Source: Caprimulgus europaeus (Eukaryota > Chordata > Aves > Caprimulgiformes > Caprimulgidae). From it: a stretch of DNA of 64,000 nt. The stretch covers positions 43,382,037 to 43,446,036 of the forward strand of contig OU015525.1 in assembly GCA_907165065.1 (NCBI GenBank). Direction: 5' to 3'. Below, piece after piece: positions 26,793-38,152 of the stretch. Within the stretch, counting starts at the first letter, position 1. Each line of letters begins with the position of its first letter. Position numbers and translations under genes: made by a program. The notes beneath the pieces are model-generated. The model was not told where the DNA came from and ran no database searches. It saw nothing but the letters and a program-made list of their open reading frames with translations.

Positions 26793-27106
26793 GTGGCTGG
26801 GCTTAGATCCAGAGTGATGCCCAATTCAGCACTATGAGTCTGACAGCAGTGGATTCACTCAATAGTGCACTGCACTTCTGTCTTCCCACGATTTATGGAC
26901 TCTCACAGCTCAACCTGCAGAATTTAGCGGTGTCCAGTGGGGAATGGTGTGGCTGGTTACGGACAGGCACAGTGTACTCAGTGTGGCACTACAAGTCCGG
27001 GTGTGTTAATTCCTGATTCACTTGATAGTGCCCTGCATGTTCTGTCCAGTCATGATCTATGGACCCTCACAGCCTATCAGGTGATGCCCAGTGAGAAATT
27101 GTGCAG
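26793..27106. repeat. Diverged tandem duplication, period about 156 bp
   Basis: Two diverged copies of one segment lie head to tail. Landmarks recur at an offset of about 156 bp: GTGGCTGG at 26793 and 26949; GCACTATGAGTC and GCACTACAAGTC; ATTCACTCAATAGTGC and ATTCACTTGATAGTGC; GATTTATGGACTCTCACAG and GATCTATGGACCCTCACAG; CAGTGGGGAA and CAGTGAGAAA. The family is not recognised. It could be a local duplication, part of an LTR-like repeat, or a two-unit satellite remnant. An AATAAA-containing segment follows (27130-27140). Confidence 0.75.
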
Positions 27107-27834
27107 CAATTTAATACGTGAATAGGGCACTTTAATAAAGCAAGAGAAATAATACATATTCCTGTGAACTGCCAGTTATAATCTACTGTTTGCAGAAGTA
27201 TATCCAAGCATCAAGGTTACAAATTACTAAACGTGTTAAGTTAGAAAACAATTCGATAGGGATTTCTAAGTCTCTGAGAAAGTCTTCAGGGCAGTATAAA
27301 ACTTACTCAAGGGTGTCTCTATGGGTGCGAAGGTGACTTATAAGCTTTTTGGTGCCATGAGGTTTTTCTGCAGTGATTGACAGAGTTTAGCCAAGGAGTC
27401 TTCACTCCGCTCCACCCTCCATGCATATCTGCAGACCAGGATACCTAGGAAACCACCTTGGAGAGGATTCTTTGCATACCAGTTGCACTCTTCCCTGGGC
27501 TCTTCTTTGACATTATACTTTTCCTTAATATGTGAACAAAGCTGTATTTTGATTTCTAAGTTACCCCCAGTAATTATTCTGCAATAACACACCCATGTTT
27601 TCACTACTGCTGAACAGTGCTTGCAAGACATAAAGGCATTTTCTCATTCCCATTCTGTATGGGAATCCTTGGATGGATTTTGTCTGGGATAGAGTCAGCT
27701 TTCCTCATAGAAGCTTGTATGGTGCTGTGTTTTGGATTAGTGACCAAAATAACACTGATAAAATGCTGATGTATTTCTTGTTGTTGAACTGTGTTTATTC
27801 AGCATTAGGGCCTTTTCTGCTTCCCTCACTTCCC
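27107..27834. other. Unclassified non-coding sequence
   Basis: Somewhat less AT-rich than its surroundings and possibly continuous with the repeat just upstream. A 97-codon minus-strand frame (27631-27338) shows no recognisable family. No gene is called. Confidence 0.4.
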
Positions 27835-27955
27835 CGCCTGGATGCCTTCCTGTGTGAACTCATCTAGGTGTTCCTGCTCCGGCAGGGGGATTGGACTAGA
27901 TGATCTTTCGAGGTCCCTTCCAATCCCTAATATTCTGTGATTCTGTGATTCTGTG
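27835..27955 (+). mobile_element. CR1 LINE 3' tail, plus strand
   Basis: The last 120 bp of a CR1 element of the ATTCTGTG-tailed type. It contains GATGCCTTCCTGTGTGAACT, GGATTGGACTAGATGATC, GGTCCCTTCCAATCCCTA and three ATTCTGTG tail units. It closely matches the CR1 tail ending at 43943, with only a handful of differences over about 115 bp, so the two belong to the same subfamily. No coding sequence remains. Confidence 0.95.
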
Positions 27956-28125
27956 AAATCATCTAGTCCAACCCTCCTGTCAAAGCAGGTTCCCTACACC
28001 AGGTTACTCAGGAAAGCATCCAGGAGGGTTTTGAACATCTCCAGAGATGGAGAATCCATAACCTCTCTGGGCAGATTTCCACTGACTTTTTTTCCTGTCT
28101 GCCTGAAAAGCAGTTAAATATTCAC
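27956..28125 (-). mobile_element. CR1 LINE 3' fragment, minus strand, abutting the previous one
   Basis: Begins directly at the tail of the plus-strand CR1. It reads inverted: AATCATCTAGTCCAACCCTC, GTCAAAGCAGGTTCCCTACA, AGCATCCAGGAGGGTTTTGA and CATAACCTCTCTGGGCAG, all CR1 3' UTR landmarks. Its own 8-bp tail repeats are not separately visible, so it may have inserted into, or lost its terminus against, the neighbouring tail. The two copies form an inverted tail-to-tail pair. Confidence 0.9.
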
Positions 28126-30574
28126 TTTTTTCTTGTATTATTTGATTACAAGAGTTAATTTGAAACACTTATTGTACTTATTTTTATTACACTTTTAAAG
28201 ATATATGTGGTTTCAATGAACTAAGTTAATTTTAATGGAAAAAATAATTTTCTATTCTCTGGGAATAAAACGTAATAAAGCTAAAGTAAAAACATTTTTT
28301 TATTATTTTTTACATAATCTAATTTAACCTGTTTTCTCTTTTTGTGTTTTTTTTTCTTTCATTCTTTTTTTCCTGTTTCTTAATGTCTTTCATCTGATTA
28401 TTGAAGAAATATGTACTTGATTTTCATGACAGTTTGCAATTGAGTGGGCAATTGAAATTCTTAGACATTCTGGTTCAAAATTAAAAAAAAATATTAGTGA
28501 CTTTGAAGGGCATCTAGTATAAGAAATTAGATTAGCACTGTTAACATGTCGAATCTTTTTAGCACATCTCAGAGTTGATGTAAAAAAATCCATTCACTCA
28601 CATTCCTCCAGAAAGTGAGCCTCCCATATTATCTGTGTATATCTTTTCTCTGTCTCTCACATTCTCCTTCACATTCTAACTATGGAAAAGGTTTACTATT
28701 CCTCTGGTTTTTGAGGAGTTTGTATTTAGGAGACCTATACCTTTGTTCATTTGCTCTACCAGAAAAATTGTCAATCTTTTCATATGGTCTGCTACTCAAG
28801 TGCCAACAGCTACACAGACATGAGAGAGACCACATTATGTGAAAATGGATTGGTCTGGGTTTTTTGTTGTTTTGTTTTTTTTTTTTTACTCAATATCATA
28901 CTAATCTTCAAGGACAACCAATTTGTGTCAATTGTCATCTTTTCCTGTTGAAATTATTAGTTCTCAACCTACCTTGCCTACCTTTGGCACTTTTTTTTGG
29001 GTTGTCAAAATTTGTCTGCCGCCTCCTGTGACCATCACAAATGTAATTTAGATGAGGACAAAATCTAGAATCCCATAATCCACTCTGCCTAGATACATAA
29101 GAGTATAGAAGATGGTTAGTTTCCATTACAAAAAGAAATTATCTCCCTTGGAGAACTGAGAGGTTAAAGACACATGAAAGCTGTCCCTGCTAAGGCAAGT
29201 TAAGTAAGAATTTGTTGATATAATGACTCACTACCTTGTGAAAGTTAAACTTCTTTAAAAAGGACCAGAAGATGATAAGTAGGATTGTTTATAGCCTAAT
29301 TCACTGGTAGTCTTTCCACCTACCAAATTTGTCAATGCAAACTCTAATGGTACACTCTATACAGGCAGAAATACCTAATGTAACACAATATTTTTTTTTG
29401 CCAAATAAACAATATCAGCCTAAATCTCAGCCTAATATTGGCTAGGCAGAAATAGAAGGCATAGCACAATAATAGCAAAAATATTTAAATGAGTTTCCAG
29501 CCTCTCCACTGTACCTGGAATTAGATATCAATTTCAAACTGATCTTTAGGAATCAAATTCTGGTTACAACAACCTCTTACTTTGTTTGACTGCTGGAGGA
29601 GGTAAGCATTTTTTAACTATGGTTCACAAACTAAATGTTTATCCCAGATACTGTGTAAAATAGATAGTTCTGGAAAGAAATCCTGCATCAATAGAGTTAA
29701 TATTCTTTTATCTGTACTTTTTCTTGAATGATTTTTTTCAATGGCAACAAGACCAGTAATTAATTTCATAAGGTGTCTAAGAATAAAGAAGGCTCACTTA
29801 CTGAGACAGTGTCTGGACTGTGGTAGTCAAAAGAACTTCTAGGACTACAGATTTGCTTTTATAAGTACTCTACAGCATAGAAAAGTCTATTTTATCCCTC
29901 TCTTCTTGTCAGGATTTTTGGAGATTCAAAGAACCTAAAACAAAATATCAGGCTTCATTTTGGGAAAGAACAAACCATATCCTGCTTTTCCTTCCTTCAT
30001 GCAAATTGTTATAATGCATTTGTCATTTTATTGTGTTTTCAGGGTCAAAGTGTACTGTGCCAACCTTCAGTTACATGACATTCATTCATCCCTTAGGTCA
30101 CATTCAGAATAGTGATAGTTGCTTGTATCAAAGTCTGGTTAGATCTTTTTTTTAAAAAAAATAATTAATAAGATCATTAAACAAATTCAATTTGCCTTAC
30201 CAGAGAAAATAGAAACTCTCTACATAACTATAGTTAGTTATAGTTTTCACACTCGAAACTGATAATACATTTTGTTCTCTAAATGGTAACTTTATTAAAC
30301 AATAAATACGGAATTTAAGAAAACAAAACCAAAAACTCCATGCCCCGAACCTTTCCTAATATATAAAATGAATTATACTTTAGTAGTACAAAATGGAAAC
30401 AATTTATAGGTGAGATAAAGACTTTTCCAGCCACTCAAATATTCAGAAGTTGCTTGATGTCCTTTGTGTAGTGGTACACTCATAATTTGTGATTCTTAAA
30501 TCTCAAAGTTCCTGATTTTGTTTCTTGCCAAAAACCTTCTCCATCCTTTGGCAATTTCAGTTATTTTGCCTACA
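28126..30574. other. Unique AT-rich non-coding sequence
   Basis: T-rich stretches (28335-28375 and 28870-28887) and ordinary AT-rich sequence. No gene, RNA or known repeat was recognised. Confidence 0.55.
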
Positions 30575-30721
30575 GCCAGAATCCTCTGGCTCAGTGAGTG
30601 ATTTCCCTATCTATTCCTGAGAACTCCCACATCTAATGGGCAATAAGTCAAATTCACCACTAGACAAGCAGAAAGAAGAAGAAAGTCCAGCCCTGCATTC
30701 TGTCAGGGCAGGGATTTGGGG

Positions 30722-30751
<30 letters not shown>
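30575..30751 (+). repeat. Possible poly(A)-tailed retroposed segment
   Basis: A run of 30 A residues (30722-30751) terminates a 147-bp unrecognised segment. The 7-mer GCCTACA occurs immediately before the segment (30568-30574) and immediately after the poly(A) (30752-30758), as a short target-site duplication would. The body matches no small RNA or gene that I recognise. Alternatively this is a plain poly(A) microsatellite and the 7-mer match is chance. Poly(A)-tailed retroposition is uncommon in birds because CR1 does not use poly(A) tails. Confidence 0.35.
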
Positions 30752-30752
<1 letters not shown>

Positions 30753-30758
30753 CCTACA

Positions 30759-31970
30759 CTGAAGGTAGCTGAAATTTATTTATTAGTTTTGTTTCTTACA
30801 TAAGACCTTCTCTAGCTCATAAGGAAATTATGGCAAGCAGCTTAGGATCCTGGCTATTTAGTTTCCCTATCTCAGTATGCCCTGGCAAGTTCATTATTTC
30901 ATTTCTCCTTCTCACACTTGGCTAGCCTTCTTCCAAGAAGATGGTAGTCACATCTAGAGTAAACCTCTGTTTATGTTGACTGTCCTCAGCAAGGGTGAGA
31001 TGACTAATTATGTACTCAACTATATGACATGTTCTAGCTGATGAGGACAACTCACAGTAATATGAATGAATTAGTCATTGCTCTCTTCCTCACTGCCTTA
31101 ACATTTTAAAATTAATGATTCTTTCCTTTTCTTGCCTGCTTGGTTTCTCCTGCAGAAGTCTTTTAAAGATAAAATGTTAAAACTTTGTAAATTATGCATT
31201 ACAATAAACACTCATAATAACCTCATTCAACTAATAACATTCACTAACTGGGAGCTTCATATAAACACCAAATGTTCCACAACAGATACTAAAGCTTGGG
31301 AAAAAAGCTATTGAGCAGTGAGTGATTCCATCCACTAAAGGTGCACCGATATATTTTAGGGGATTGTTTTCAGATGTCATGTTACAGAATTTAGCACATT
31401 AGCATGGATACAACACTTTGCATTTAGAGATGAACACAACTGGAAGACTTGGAACAAGCATAAGTATCCATGTAAAAGAGTAAGGTTACAAACAAATAAA
31501 CATTTATGTACATAAAGATTTTATATATGTACTTTAAACTTCTATAATTGAATATCTAATCCAGGATGTGAACTTAGGGTGGAAAATTACTTTTATTTAA
31601 ACAAATGTATTCGGTTATCTCATATTTTCAAAAGACAAGAGAAAACCTCTGTTGTACCCTACTAATTTTTAAGCATTCTTACTCCTTTGTTTTACTTTTG
31701 CTTTTTCCTTTCTTAGTACTTCCTAATACATAGCATTTTTTTTTTTTTTTTACTGTCAAGCCTAAAATCACCTTCCTGGATGTCCTTATGCTTCACTGTT
31801 GCATTCTACACTTCATAAATTAGATATGCTTTAAAACTAAGAACAACTTTGAAAAGAACATCTAATATTCCATAATATAGAAATAGTTGTCTTGCTCATA
31901 TCAGTGTTTCACATGGAAATCATAAATTGTATATTACCTGCTCCTTCAAGCTTCCTTACTTAAATAAAAC
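30759..31970. other. Unique AT-rich non-coding sequence
   Basis: No gene or known repeat; a T16 run lies at 31736-31751. Confidence 0.55.
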
Positions 31971-32135
31971 TTCCCTTCCCTTCCCTTCCCTTCCCTTCCC
32001 TTCCCTTCCCTTCCCTTCCCTTCCCTTCCCTTCCCTTCCCTTCCCTTCCCTTCCCTTCCCTTCCCTTCCCTTCCCTTCCCTTCCCTTCCCTTCCCTTCCC
32101 TTCCCTTCCCTTCCCTTCCCTTCCCTTCCCTTCCC
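31971..32135 (+). repeat. Perfect (TTCCC)33 pentanucleotide microsatellite
   Basis: Thirty-three uninterrupted copies of TTCCC (AAGGG on the minus strand), 165 bp, followed by an imperfect TTTCC unit. The tract is pure pyrimidine on the plus strand and pure purine on the minus strand. All six frames through it are free of stops, which produces artefactual open frames of 63 to 91 codons. Such purity in a long array implies recent expansion and probable length variation between individuals. Confidence 0.99.
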
Positions 32136-35100
32136 TTTCCTTGGCATTTTAAATTGTTCTTCAAATAATTTTAGTAGGTACTTCTGGAGATCAAGTATCT
32201 AAAACCCCAATGCTAGTCTGCTTATGTTTTTTGTGAAAGCCATCTGTTAGACAATACCATCTACTTCCTTATCTTTACTGTAAATTTCACTTTCTTATTA
32301 GTGTGAATTTTGAGCATCAACGTGTATATCTGATAAAAAAAATTCTAAAGTTTTGGGGTTTTTTTCCTTCACTTAAATGAGAACTTTGGAACCTCAACAA
32401 AAGTTAAATACCAATATTAAGAATACTAGTATGCCTATCTGTAAACACTATGAAACCATCAGGGACTACTGAAGTTGTAATATATTCCTATTGTTTGGTT
32501 TTTATATTTGAAAGGTTCTAAACAGAAAGGATTTGGGGTAGCTATAGTACTTTGCTCAAGACAATGAAATTCTAATTCGGATCTTTGTATTAGTTAATTC
32601 ATTTAAATCTTAAAAAAATACTGGGAAGACATATTTTTACAAAAGTGGCAAATAGAGAATCTGTAGAAAGGCAGAAATTGTTTGTAAGTGAAAGATAAAA
32701 AGAAAAGTCTTTATCTCATGCCCAGGAGATGAAAATGATATTGACATCGTTCAGTCTTTCAAAAAAAAGAGAAAAAGATGCTGCCACCAAAGGAATGGTT
32801 AGTGTATTTAAACTTCCAACTTTATTTAAAAATTAAAGTATACTGTAGTAGGATTGAAAGGTAAAAAAGGAGAAAATGGAAAGGCAAAGTGGCTAGCAGG
32901 AGCTGATTTTCAAGCTTATTCATGTTGATAATGCAAAAGTGCTAATTTGATCATTTGTCTTTATTAAATTCTAAAACAAAGTAGTTGCAAAGTGAGGAAT
33001 TTTTGTTAGGTTATATTTTTCTTCAGATCTTTAGTTAATGGTTCCCCAGGTGGCAGAATAGAAAAGTGTCATTCACAAAAAGTTATGTGGCAGAAAAATA
33101 CCTGTAGATTTTTTGTAGATAGAAAATCTAAGTTGGCTTCAACTTCCCTGATGGTCTAGGAAAAAAACAGTCAAAAAACCCTCATACTTCTAATATAGTA
33201 CCACCATCTAACTAGATATTTTTAACTATTAGGCTCAGGTTATTCTGCATCTCATAGCTTCTGGTACAAACTGGTCAGTTCTTTTATAAGCAGCCTTCAA
33301 TCAAAGGCAGACCACCATGACCCATCTTTTCAGTGTTGGGGATAGAGTTTTTAGAGAAGTGTTAGGACATGATACATACTACTGTGGGAAAATAATGGAA
33401 GATTGGAGAGGAGAATTGTAAACATGCTCACTTGTCTTGCAGTTGGGGTTTAGAAAAACACCTATACCATACTTTTTGTTGCTTAGCTTTGTGTGTTGGA
33501 CAAGTAGAACATCTGTGTTTAGATAAGGTAGACCTGTGATAGACTTAGAGGTACCCTATAAAACATACTTGAGATTTCTGCCCTCCTGTAGGAAATGTCA
33601 AAGCACAATGGCAAAATGTGCCTTCATGAATCCTTGAAATGCAGGCAAAACCAGCAGGTTCGGTGATCCCCTAGCAAGGACCAAGCTCTGCAGTGCCTGC
33701 TTCCCTGCTTGTGTGCTTCTGCCCAAGTGCTGCTTTGTGGATCCCCCATTTGGCAAGGTAACAAACAAAAATTTACTCTTTGCATTTCATCCATGGTTTG
33801 TGGTTGTTCCTGCATCCTTCCTGTAACAGCTCACGCAACACCTAACAAGGGGGACACAATTTGTGGGTAATATTAATGGAATTTTCCATTCATATTGCAG
33901 ACTATTCAGAAAGAATACAAGACTCATGAATATAATAATGTAATATGGGAATCACAAAATGAAATTTCTCAATAGTGGTAAAACCAAACCCAGTGATATC
34001 TGGAAGATTAAATCTAACATTTGTTATCACAAATTATGGATTATGATTGGATGTGAGCATGAGAACAACATTTAAAAAATACATATCAATTAAATGAAGA
34101 GCAGATGATAAATAGCACATAATCAATTACATTTCTGGTCCTGGAAAGTTATTCTGTTCATTCAGAAGTTATTGGTTTTGATGTCAAATTAATTTTTCTC
34201 TTGACAAATACATCATTCACTTACACATCATGGAATTACACAACAAGAAGCAAGAGTAGCAAGGAGTTATCTTTGTAAATTTCACCTAAAATGAACATAG
34301 GCTTATTTCATGTTGCTGTTATTTTATATCTCAACATAATTGGCTGATAGTATGTATTGCCATCATATTGTTGGCTGTCCCTATTAACACAAGACCACCC
34401 TTCACTACTTTATGAAACTGTGCACTGGTGCAATCGTATTATTCTTGTTTAAACAGTTTCCAAGAATCACCTAGGAGTCTTGATAAAAGAAGCTGGTAGC
34501 TGGCAAGTATACATTTCCTGCAAAGACTGTCTTAATGGTACAAGACATTTTAAAATTGCCTTAAGCACAAACAGAAGGGTGCTGCTATCGGTATCTAATC
34601 TTTTAGCAATTATTTCTGAGGGCTCTCTGTGGTCAGCAGAGAAGCACCTTTAATGACCTGGAAATTGTAAGCATGCACTTATTGGAAGTAACCATCCACT
34701 CAGAATCAACACAAACACTGTCTTAAATTGCTATGTTTCTTGAATGGGACTGACAGAATCAGATAAGTTTACCTCTTGAAAAATACTCTTTATTTTTATT
34801 AGCTTATTCTGTAGCTCTTAGTTTTTCATGGGTTTTTAAGCCAAAAATATTTAATCTCTCTACCTATGACATTAAAGGTACACAGGAAAAAGAAAAAAGA
34901 AAATAAAAAAAAAGAAGCAAGAGGGAAAAAGAATAGCCTTGGTAAAAACAAGGTTGAGGCCTCTTCATGGGATATAGTTTTATCACTGAAATACATTATA
35001 GTAATGGAAACTAGAAGGGCACGACTAACTCTACCATTAATTCTGATTTCAGACTCTCCTGTAACATTGAATCTGTTATGCTCTGTTCTCCTACCATCAT

Positions 35101-36395
35101 AAATGTTTTACAATTTACATTAGTTTCTTTTCAACCTTACACTTGTTACAAGCAACACCTAAGAGTCAATGAAAAAGTTTGATTAAAGGATTATCAAAAT
35201 TAGTTGTCATTTACGTATTCACAGCAAAAACCTTTTTAATGGTATGATTTAACAGTAGCAGTTGATTAACCACATTTCTCTGTTAACACTATCAGTGGCC
35301 AGTCCCTTTTTGCTTAATAATAGTTGTTAGTAATCCATTGTCCTATGGAATAAGACGTGTTTCTTGGGAAAAGAGAGCTGGATTTGAATGTTGTCTCCTA
35401 TGCACCTTCTGTAAAAAAGTGCTTGGGTCCCAAAACTCAAACCACAGGTTTCTCTGCTTTTGAACCATCAGGAGAGTCTTTTCCAGAGACCAGTTTCCCT
35501 CCAAACCAAGTCTGTATCACCACTCCAAACCACTTCATGCTTGGACATAGCCCTGACCCTACAGCATGATTGATCCTACCACTTAAAACCCTTACAATGT
35601 TTCTTACAGACATCACTTTTTGAATGATTTGCGTTGACCAGCCTCAACCACTGTGGTGCAGTCTTAATTCTGGGATCCTGATCCTGTATATTTTGGCTTC
35701 TAGTGTGGGGCTTTGTAATCCCATTATCATGCAGTTTTATGTGATTCTTTGCAGAACCAAAACAAATTTTTGGATCTGAGATTATGTTCTTACTAGATGG
35801 TTCAGATCTTTTTTGGGTTGATAGAATAACAGGCATTTTCACTGATAATGTTTCAGACATTTTACAACACTAAACAGAAGAACAAAAACTTTTGATAATG
35901 ACAGTAGTACTGCCAGTTTGTTAAAATATTGTCTGCATCTTACTTCTTACAAAAAAAATGCATGGGACTTTCCAGGTTGTTTAAAGAAGCTGCTCTCCAG
36001 TTATTATCAAGAACTTTAGTATTCCAGCTAAGGGCAAAGAAATTTGGGTTTATTGAACTTGTTCACTTAATCATTAGTTACAGAAGAAGTAAGAATGAAT
36101 ATAAGATTAATATTCCATTTTGGAGAAGCCTTTTAGAGGTGTGAAAAAGCATTAGGAATTATATGTTGCTGCTATATCAGACTGATATAGTGAAAAATTT
36201 TACCATAAAGCTTTTAAACTAAGCTTTTAACCTATTTTGCCTATATAATGATTTAGTTGTTTGCTTCATTTTTCTCATACATCTATTCAAGTGCTTTTGA
36301 GAGTATGCAGATTTTTTATTCTGTTACAAGATAATAACTTATGCTAACACAACTGTCTGTGAGATATTATCGGTTAAAATAAAGTTCACAGATAA
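32136..36395. other. Unique AT-rich non-coding sequence
   Basis: About 4.3 kb without a supportable gene. A GC-richer segment at 33600-33850 and the unremarkable segments at 34540-34720 and 35380-35860 were inspected on both strands without recognising a gene, RNA or repeat. Open frames of 94 codons or fewer lack motifs. Confidence 0.55.
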
Positions 36396-36740
36396 ATTTA
36401 GATTGGCAGGGATCTCTGGAGGTCATCTGGTACAATTCACTCCACAAAACAAAGCCAGCTTTAAGGTTAGATCTAAATTTAAATTTAAATCAGGCTCCTC
36501 AGCACTTTTTAAAATCTTGTTTTGGGTATCCCCAATGATGGAGATTCCACAATCATGTTGAGTGTCCACATGGTTAGAAAAAGAATTGTAACATCTAACC
36601 AAAACTTTCCTTGTTCCCTCCTCTCTTATTACTGATAATCCAGGTTAAATTTTGATGCCTCAGTCAATACATTATATTTACTGTGTCTCTAAGGTTCTAG
36701 ATACCTACATACCTCTGGAACACTGTATTGACTTCATGGA
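36396..36740 (-). mobile_element. Ancient CR1 LINE fragment
   Basis: Highly diverged inverted CR1. Landmarks survive in order: GGCAGGGATCTCTGGAGGTC and ATCTGGTACAATTC (tail side), TTTAAGGTTAGATC, AATGATGGAGATTCCACAA, and a region matching the usual CCTTGTT-containing stretch. The terminal 8-bp repeats are missing. Divergence is clearly greater than for the other copies, so the insertion is old. The far boundary is uncertain by about 50 bp. Confidence 0.8.
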
Positions 36741-37502
36741 GCACAAAGACCACAATTCTGTGTCTCCTTTCTGAGAATAGTCCTCTTCTTGCTTTCTGCT
36801 CTCTTTACTGTGCAGCAGAAGAATAAGACAGAAGAAGACAACATATAATCAAACCCTACAATACCTGGTATGCTAAGAAACTATGATAATATATTATATT
36901 GTCAAGCTTCTTAGTGATCCACTTAAAGGGACATTGACCTTTAATATTAACGTGCTTAGCTACAAATGTCACTGGAAAACACTATAATACTTAATCTTCA
37001 GTGACATAAAATGTGCATGTTAGCTGTGAACAAAACCACAGACTGTAGTGAAGAAATGCAGCCTTAATTGCATCATCTACTTGTCAGGAGGCTCTCACCA
37101 TTTGCTATTATGAAAAATGGAGATTAAGAGTATTACCAGGCCAAAAGATTCTTCATGGAAAGACATTACTGTGAAATAAAAAATAATTAGATTTTTGTGG
37201 CAGAGAGGGAAGGTGGTTAAATTATACATATTTATTTAAAAAGTTTATCATCAGAATGCTCTTGATATAAAATGAGAAACACCAGCATGATACTTTACAA
37301 TAGTAAACAGAAAAGGCTCTATTGATTGTTTTATCTGTCTGGAATTTATTTTCTTATAGGATATATAAAATAAATTATAAAGAACAACCTTTATTCAGAG
37401 GGGATACTGAACAGAAACACCATTATCTGTGCACAAACCCACTACAAAACCACCTTTTTCAAGAGTTACAGGAGTAAGTTACAGAAGTCAAGGTTTTCTG
37501 TC
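36741..37502. other. Unique AT-rich non-coding sequence
   Basis: No gene or recognised repeat between the old CR1 and the LTR. Confidence 0.5.
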
Positions 37503-38152
37503 TGTGCTGAGTGCAGGTGCCCAGGTGTTGGCAGTGGGGGCTGCAGGAGTGTCCTCCATGAGGAGGGGCTGGGGCTGCCCTGGGCCAGACACAGCTTGTT
37601 CCGACCTATCCAGCGCAGGGTAAGGCTGAGCCCACAGCCAAGGTGGTGGCACCTCTGGGGAAACATATTCAAGAAAGGGCAGAAAACACTGGAAAGGGCA
37701 GGGGGAGAAGAAAAAAAAAATACAAAAAGGAGTGAGAAAATGCCCTGTGAGAGAAAGTTAGAGAAGAAGCAAGGGAAAGAGTGACTCACACTGGCACAGG
37801 TGAAAAGCGTGAGGAGGAAGGAGCAGAAGAGAGAAACTGTTGTGTACTGACCACAACCCACCCTGGTCCCACACCAGTCAGTAGGGAAGGGAGAGGTAGA
37901 TTAGTCCAGAGTGAAGCTGAGCTTGGGAAAGTGGGGAGGAAAGGTGTTGCTTTAATGATCTTTCCATTTCTCACTACCTGAATCTATTTTAATTGTGAAT
38001 AAATTAATATTCCCAAAGTTGAGTCTATTTTGCCCATGACAATAATTGGTAAGAAATCTCCTTCCTATTCTCTCCTCTTGTCCCAATGAGGAGTGGGAGT
38101 AAGTGAGCGGCAGGGTGGGAGTTTGGTCCTTAGTCAAGGCTAATCCATGACA
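37503..38152 (+). mobile_element. ERVL-type solo LTR, about 650 bp
   Basis: A related but distinct ERVL LTR subfamily. It opens TGTGCTGAGTGCAGG and contains AGGTGTTGGCAGTGGGGGCT, GGTGGTGGCACCTCTGGGG and a TATA-like ACATATTC, then a single internal unit (CACACTGGCACAGGTGAAAA then GAGGAGGAAGGAGCAG), the AATAAATTAAT poly(A)-signal region and TTGCCCATGACA. It ends CTAATCCATGACA. Flanking 5-mers (CTGTC and TTGGC) are not a convincing duplication. No viral internal sequence is adjacent. Open frames of up to 131 codons here are LTR sequence. Confidence 0.85.

Noticed and set aside
31927-32202. Open frames on both strands, rich in Pro-Phe-Pro-Ser-Leu or Gly-Lys-Gly-Arg-Glu repeats
   Set aside because: They are read-through of the (TTCCC)33 microsatellite, which contains no stop in any frame. 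No start context or flanking coding sequence supports a gene.
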